A stretch of 64,000 bases of DNA from Protea cynaroides (lineage: Eukaryota; Streptophyta; Magnoliopsida; Proteales; Proteaceae): the NCBI GenBank assembly GCA_028583415.1, contig CM053274.1:88117902-88181901 (forward strand), written 5' to 3'. The notes under the pieces were generated by a model. The model saw nothing but the letters and a program-made list of their open reading frames with translations, did no database searches and was not told the origin of the DNA. Of this stretch, positions 59,226-64,000 are shown piece by piece; the stretch's first letter is position 1; each line of letters begins with the position of its first letter. A program made the position numbers and the translations under genes.

Positions 59226-60960
59226 GGTGGATCCAACCCTGGATCTGTTCTGCACCCATCTGAATCAATCAGCAAAGGCCAATCCAACTCGTGATTCATA
59301 TTCGAGGCCTGCATCCATATACTATTGTAGATTACCTTGATTATGAGAATGGAAATTTACATTTTTGTTTATATTTTGTATGAGGCATCAGATAGTCTGG
59401 TGAGATTCAAATTCAGAATAATGCTCTGTAATCTAATATGTTATTCAAACAAGTGCAACCTTATCAGCTCTTATATTTTTCGTTTCTTGTTTGTTTAACA
59501 TGTAGGTGGATTTCAATACTGAATGTGATGGATGTTCTGATGCTTCTTACGATTTCTCAATATGCTCATCCTAATTCCTTCAAGTTGTGGGCTTGTGCAG
59601 ATATATATATACCAACTTACAGAATCCACCGAGCCTTGAAGATAGTTACAGGTTATAATGTTTATATGACAGAGAGTTCTTTCACAGGAGTCCGAGGAAG
59701 TTTCATCGTGGTATTTTGCAGTCACATTTGCAAGGTTCTCCTGACGTGCATAAGATTATAGTTTCTGTAATTCAGTAAAAGTTTCATTTTGTTACCAACC
59801 CTGCCTGTATAATTTGAGTTTCAGTATCAGCTATGTGAATCCCCGTGTATTGAACTTTTGCTCTTGAAATAGCCTATGCATTTTCTTTCTCTTCTTCTTC
59901 TTCTTCTTGTTCTTTGGTAAAATGAATTTTGCCATCTCAACACAATCACAAGAACAATGACGAAATCAAATGTAGTTTTTTGTGCAAACTGAATCAAATA
60001 TCAACCATCAAATCCTACGTCCTCTGCTGGTGGGGAAGAACTTTCTGAGAGATGCATGATAAGGAGAACAAGCTAGAGCAACACAATGGTTTCAAAGGGA
60101 AAATCCAGTATATCATCCGTAATTGCATCTATCACAACTGAAAGCATCCCTAATCTCCTAGAGACAAACTCCCGTTCCAGAACACCATCATATACCCAAT
60201 CCCAACCTTAATTAAACCCATCTCAGATTATGCACTCCCACCCAGTATCATATACCCAAGCCCAACCTTAATTAAACCCATCTCAGATTGTGCACCTCCA
60301 CCCAGTATCACTGTGCACTATAATGAAAGTGCGTTGTGGCTTGCCATGCGGCATATGAAAAAACAGAAAATCCAATACAAGGTAGGTCATTCGATTGGGA
60401 TGGGTATCAAAATTTGATAAATTCGAATGACTAGGTAATATGCTATTTGGACGAGTTAAAATCTGAATTTCGTTTGAACATAAGATGCTATGTAGTGCAT
60501 AAAACAAGCTTTGCACTATGCCAGTATAATATTACGCATGAGATGAGGACAATATTCTTCACTACTCGTACAAGAAGGAGTCTCTTTCTGTCTTGAGGGA
60601 ATCATTTTTTTTCAATCAAGAATGCCTCAACTGGATAAATTCACTTATTTCACACAATTCTTCTGGTCATGCCTTTTCCTTTTTATGTTGAAATCGCAAT
60701 ATACCACAATGCAGAAAAACAAAACGAAACAGAAAGAGAACAATATATACGTGGTTCAGCAGTGTGCCTACGTACTTCGTCGCCTGCTTTAGTCCATTCG
60801 AAGCTCCGTGAGAGGGAGGAGAACAGTTTTCACTAATAATGGAGAAAGAGTGACATGCTCTTTTCCTCATGCCTCTGTTTACAAAGAGTATCATCAACCC
60901 CAATAACCTCCATATATTGCTAACTATTTAAAGGGGATATGACACATGAATCACGACCAC
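59226..60960. other. PERK 3' region and intergenic DNA
   Basis: The first 200-300 bp should be the PERK 3' untranslated region. No gene is recognised further on. A 60-bp tandem duplication lies at 60188-60310. The part from about 60.63 to 60.96 kb has an LTR-like feel but no defined ends. Confidence 0.45.
60188..60310. repeat. 60-bp tandem duplication
   Basis: Two head-to-tail copies of a 60-bp unit starting about ATCATATACCCAA and including CCCAACCTTAATTAAACCCA. They differ at a few positions. Confidence 0.9.
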
Positions 60961-61019
60961 TTCCTTCGGCCTAGCTCATATTTCTCGTTAGCTACCTCCA
61001 CCTTCTGGTTCTTTTACCT

Positions 61020-61507
61020 TTGATTTCGATGCCTCTTTTATACAATTGGAATCTCGAGGAGGATTGGGATATCATTCGAGATTCTTTAGGAACGCAAATT
61101 TTTGCAGCATCAATTCCATCAAGGTTGGGTTCAGGTTTGCAAGGTGAATGCTTAGCTATGAGAAAGTTACAACTGATAGGGGATTGCATTGATCATCTGA
61201 TCGTGGAGAGTGGTTGCGAGTCTCTGATTTCTTTCATTCAAAATAGAGACAAGTAGCCACCTCTGGATGTTCTCAATAGTCCATGATATCCGCTCTCTTT
61301 CTCGTTATTTCGCCTGTACTTTCAGGTTTATTTCAAGGGAGATTAATAGCATTGTTGACTCCCTTGCTCCACAAGCTTTGTTTAAACCGTGTCTGATAGT
61401 TTGACCATTAATACTCCATGATTCCATGACATGTGTGTTGCACAATCATGTGTTCGTCACAATCTAATCAATAAATTCCTTTCTATCCAAAAAAAGAAAA
61501 AAAAAAC
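61020..61507 (+). mobile_element. LINE 3' end: RNase H-like domain remnant and poly(A)
   Basis: The frame at 61020-61256 has GECLAMRKLQL and HLIVESGCESLISFIQ, which resemble the middle of an RVT_3-type RNase H domain of plant L1 elements (usual VESD reads VESG). A second frame continues IVHDIRSLSRYF and REINSIVDSLAPQAL. The element ends at an A-rich tail (61489-61507). It is 5'-truncated and frameshifted. Confidence 0.5.
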
Positions 61508-61757
61508 TTTTTAAAGGGTATCAAGGAGAGAAACAAAGATTTTCTCGAGCCCTACTAGCTCCTAACCGCCTTTGGAGGCTGCCGCAGCCGCCCACACCTA
61601 AGCGACAGCTTCCTGCCCAACAAATATGAGGTGCACATCCTAAATCTTACTTTTCTACCACACACACATGACATCAACCATACTCAATCCATTGGAAACA
61701 ACTCACTGACAACGAAGGAGAAATCAAACAAGAAGATAATGGACATCCATGAAACAA

Positions 61758-61793
<36 letters not shown>

Positions 61794-63120
61794 CATTTAA
61801 TTGTTAAATTGTACATATATAGAGCTGGATCAAGGGTGTTCTTACTTAAGCCGCCTTATTTGCTCCTCACATTACAACTTAGGAGGTGAAGTTCTAATTA
61901 AGGGGTGAACAGGACTAGTTTTCAGTCAGCAGCTTGAAATCCTTAAATGGAAATTCTGCAACTCAAAGGCTCAATGATGCAGTTTACAATCCAATTGAAG
62001 AGCAAAGTAGAAATTGGAAGTAATTTTATAGCAAATATGAAAACAAGTACTGACAAGGATTGTAGGGGACCATTTAAGCAAGCATCTGAAGGACTCTCAC
62101 CACAAAAAGGACCTCAAAGTCTCTCATGGGGTTTCAATAACTCTCCCAAGTACAAAGGCTCACAAGTATTCAATAATTACTCTCTCTTCAAACACATTAC
62201 AAGTATATATATAAAAGAAATAAAAGAAAGAGAGACGTTGGATTGGATAGGAAGTAGGAGCTGTTGAGAGGTCGCATTGGCTGCTGGGACGTAACAAAAC
62301 TGATTCTCACAATTATCTGGCTTTCAATTCAATAATTGATTAATGAAACAAGCCGTAACACCCTCCTTTTTTAAATGCTAAGCTGATGGTTTGCCTTAGG
62401 AGAAATTCTAGAAAATTCAATCATTTATCAGAAAAACTTTAGAGTTTACATGTGTTTTGGGGGGGGGTGGGGGGGTGTTTGATTTTTTGATCCCACATGA
62501 ATATCAAGAAGACAGTAGCCCTTGAGAACCATGGTCCATGAGCTACTTCAGGAGGATGGCTTCAAGGGTTAAAGAAGAATGAAACTCAGGATCTCTGCTC
62601 CCTTGAGTCTGGTCTCTTGAGATGATGTCTTGTATAGTGCTTGGGTGGTACAGGAAAATTTCTAGTGTTTACATGGGTGTAATTTCAGATATTCGTGCTT
62701 CTTTATCTCTTTTTAAATTGTTAGTTATGGAAGTTGTTAGGGTTCTGGGAGTTCTTTGTAAATAGAAAGAGGCGAGATGAAGAGAGTGTGTAACCCTTTC
62801 TCTGTTGGTGAAAGCTGCTCTCATCTATCCATGGACTTAGGTGTCGAACCCCATATATCCTTACATTGTGTGATTGTTTTTCTTTTTGTTACATTGCTTA
62901 TTTATTGCATCGTGAATAGGTTTAAGTTTCTACTCGTTTAACTTAGCAAAATACAAAATTTTCCTTTTATATAGCAATTAACAAATTACCTGTTCCTTAT
63001 GACATTAATATTACCTTCTCTCTTCTTTGGTGAATAAATAGTAGACATATTTTTGGTTCTTAGTTTTCTTGCTATCTTGTCTTTTGTATGCTTACCAAAG
63101 GCCGTATAATATTTCTGTAT

Positions 63121-63161
<41 letters not shown>

Positions 63162-63343
63162 CATTAACTCAACTGCAGCTTCTTGTATTAATGAAGCTTA
63201 TATATAAATGATTAAGAACACTGGTTGTTGACCTGATGTTCAGTAATATTTCAAAGGGAACCATTGAAAACAGTTACTTGTAGACTCCCATAAGTTAAAA
63301 CAACCCGATGCATCAAACACTATTAAATCATAAATTAATTAAA
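61508..63343. other. Intergenic stretch, no gene seen
   Basis: It contains CT (61763-61790) and GA (63124-63159) microsatellites and a G-run with one T (62459-62477). The 106-codon open frame at 61947-62267 has no family signature. Confidence 0.45.
63124..63159. repeat. GA microsatellite
   Basis: Run of GA units. Confidence 0.95.
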
Positions 63344-63738
63344 CTAGTTCTTTGTTATGTCACCAAAGAAGTACGATTCATGAAGAAGAATCCAAGTACA
63401 GAGGTACAGAGGTGGAGGAGGTGCCTGAAGAACACTTTTGACAGGATGGTCTGGTGCTCCTTTTGGAGATGGAGGTGAATCTGAGGACATTCCATAGATA
63501 CAATATATCACCATGAACCCCTTACATGGACGCTCTGCAATTCAAGTGAGATAGGGACCAGTATGAGATTTAAAGCTGTTTATGGTTTATATTATATATT
63601 TGATCATTAAATGGAGAGCAAAAATGGGAAAGCTAAATTACCTTGAAGTGGTCTTGCTTGGCCATGGATAAGAATTTCAGAACCTAAAAGCAAAATGAAG
63701 AGAGAGATGATAGAGATTTGCCTCATGGGGTTCTGCAT
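63344..63738 (-). CDS. Candidate small secreted peptide precursor, two exons
   Basis: Exon 1 (63642-63738, 97 nt) starts at ATG 63738 and ends CAAG|GTAATT. Exon 2 (63344-63534, 191 nt) follows acceptor AATTGCAG. The phases fit and give 95 residues. The N-terminus is a good secretory signal (basic MRQ, then ISIISLFILLLG, with likely cleavage near HGQA). The mature part has two or three Cys (RPCKGF, IYCIYG and LYLCTW) and a Ser/Pro-rich core MSSDSPPSPKGAPDHPVKS. The layout resembles plant signalling-peptide precursors, but I cannot assign a family. It could instead be a chance two-exon frame, because it rests on a predicted intron and no homology. Confidence 0.42.
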
Positions 63739-64000
63739 GTTGATTTGCAGTTAATTAGAAATGAAGAACTTGAAAATAACCCAATCACTCAAACAGATTT
63801 ATAAAAGTACCAGGTTGACTCAGTCCAAACTGACCACCAATCAAAAAGTTCGAGAAATTAATGCCATCTTAGTACTGCTCCTACTCGAAACTAAGTTTGG
63901 TATTCGTACTTTTTCCTTTTTTGGTGGTAAAAACGAGTTCATTGATGATAGTGTGCGGAAGCCTAGATTTGTCGGACTGTTTAACACGTAATAGACAAGA

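Noticed and set aside
59438..59761. 107-codon frame just after PERK
   Set aside because: It falls in the likely PERK 3' region and shows only hydrophobic runs without family features.
60630..60960. Possible LTR (ACGTGGTTCAGCAGTGTGCC and a TTTAAAGGGG block)
   Set aside because: No paired LTR, target duplication or defined ends could be found.
61947..62267. 106-codon plus-strand frame
   Set aside because: No domain, signal or splice context; probably chance.
63761..63991. 76-codon plus-strand frame at the right edge
   Set aside because: It overlaps the probable upstream region of the peptide candidate on the other strand and has no signature.

Overview
The window is nuclear DNA of a flowering plant, probably a eudicot. 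The evidence is GT-AG introns, plant gene families (PERK kinase, NHL/LEA_2 protein, Myb/SANT-like repeat protein), Au-type SINEs, Copia and Tekay-type Gypsy elements with tRNA-iMet primer sites, and many AT, CT and AAT microsatellites. I see no tRNA, rRNA or CRISPR array. The species cannot be named from the sequence.

Layout. 1-3.15 kb: the 5' half of a decayed minus-strand LINE, split by a 570-bp hAT-type MITE, followed by a foldback element at 3.15-3.44 kb. 3.83-19.5 kb: a large minus-strand Myb/SANT-like gene built from repeated exon pairs (A, B, A', B', A'') with fixed splice phases. It is incomplete at the left. Its introns hold a SINE, a complete but dead Copia element (5152-10066, TSD TTAAA), a 977-bp hAT-type element with an internal hairpin, and a rearranged TRIM. 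19.8-23 kb: a MITE and a 2.3-kb Gypsy solo LTR (TSD TATAC). 24.2 kb: an intronless NHL/LEA_2 membrane protein gene. 25.2-27.3 kb: a small solo LTR (TSD AGGTG) and an RTE-type LINE tail. 27.3-30.8 kb: no gene seen. 30.8-33.4 kb: a three-coding-exon minus-strand gene for a 254-aa protein with a C-terminal RING-H2 domain.

35.6-49.3 kb is a nested tower of retrotransposons, and every level has its own 5-bp target duplication: a Copia element (CAACC); inside its right LTR a Gypsy solo LTR (GTATA); and inside that a rearranged Gypsy copy with inverted LTR ends (TGGGG) and another solo LTR (TTACC).

50.85-59.2 kb: an eight-exon plus-strand PERK-type receptor-like kinase gene (533 aa). Its 3.8-kb first intron contains a complete intronless gene for isoprenylcysteine carboxyl methyltransferase (ICMT, 197 aa) on the same strand. 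61-61.5 kb holds a LINE 3' end, and 63.3-63.7 kb a candidate two-exon gene for a small secreted peptide.

The host genes share no obvious pathway. The most informative features are the gene-within-a-gene, the modular exon duplication in the Myb/SANT gene, and the dated nest of LTR insertions, including one with palindromic LTR ends.
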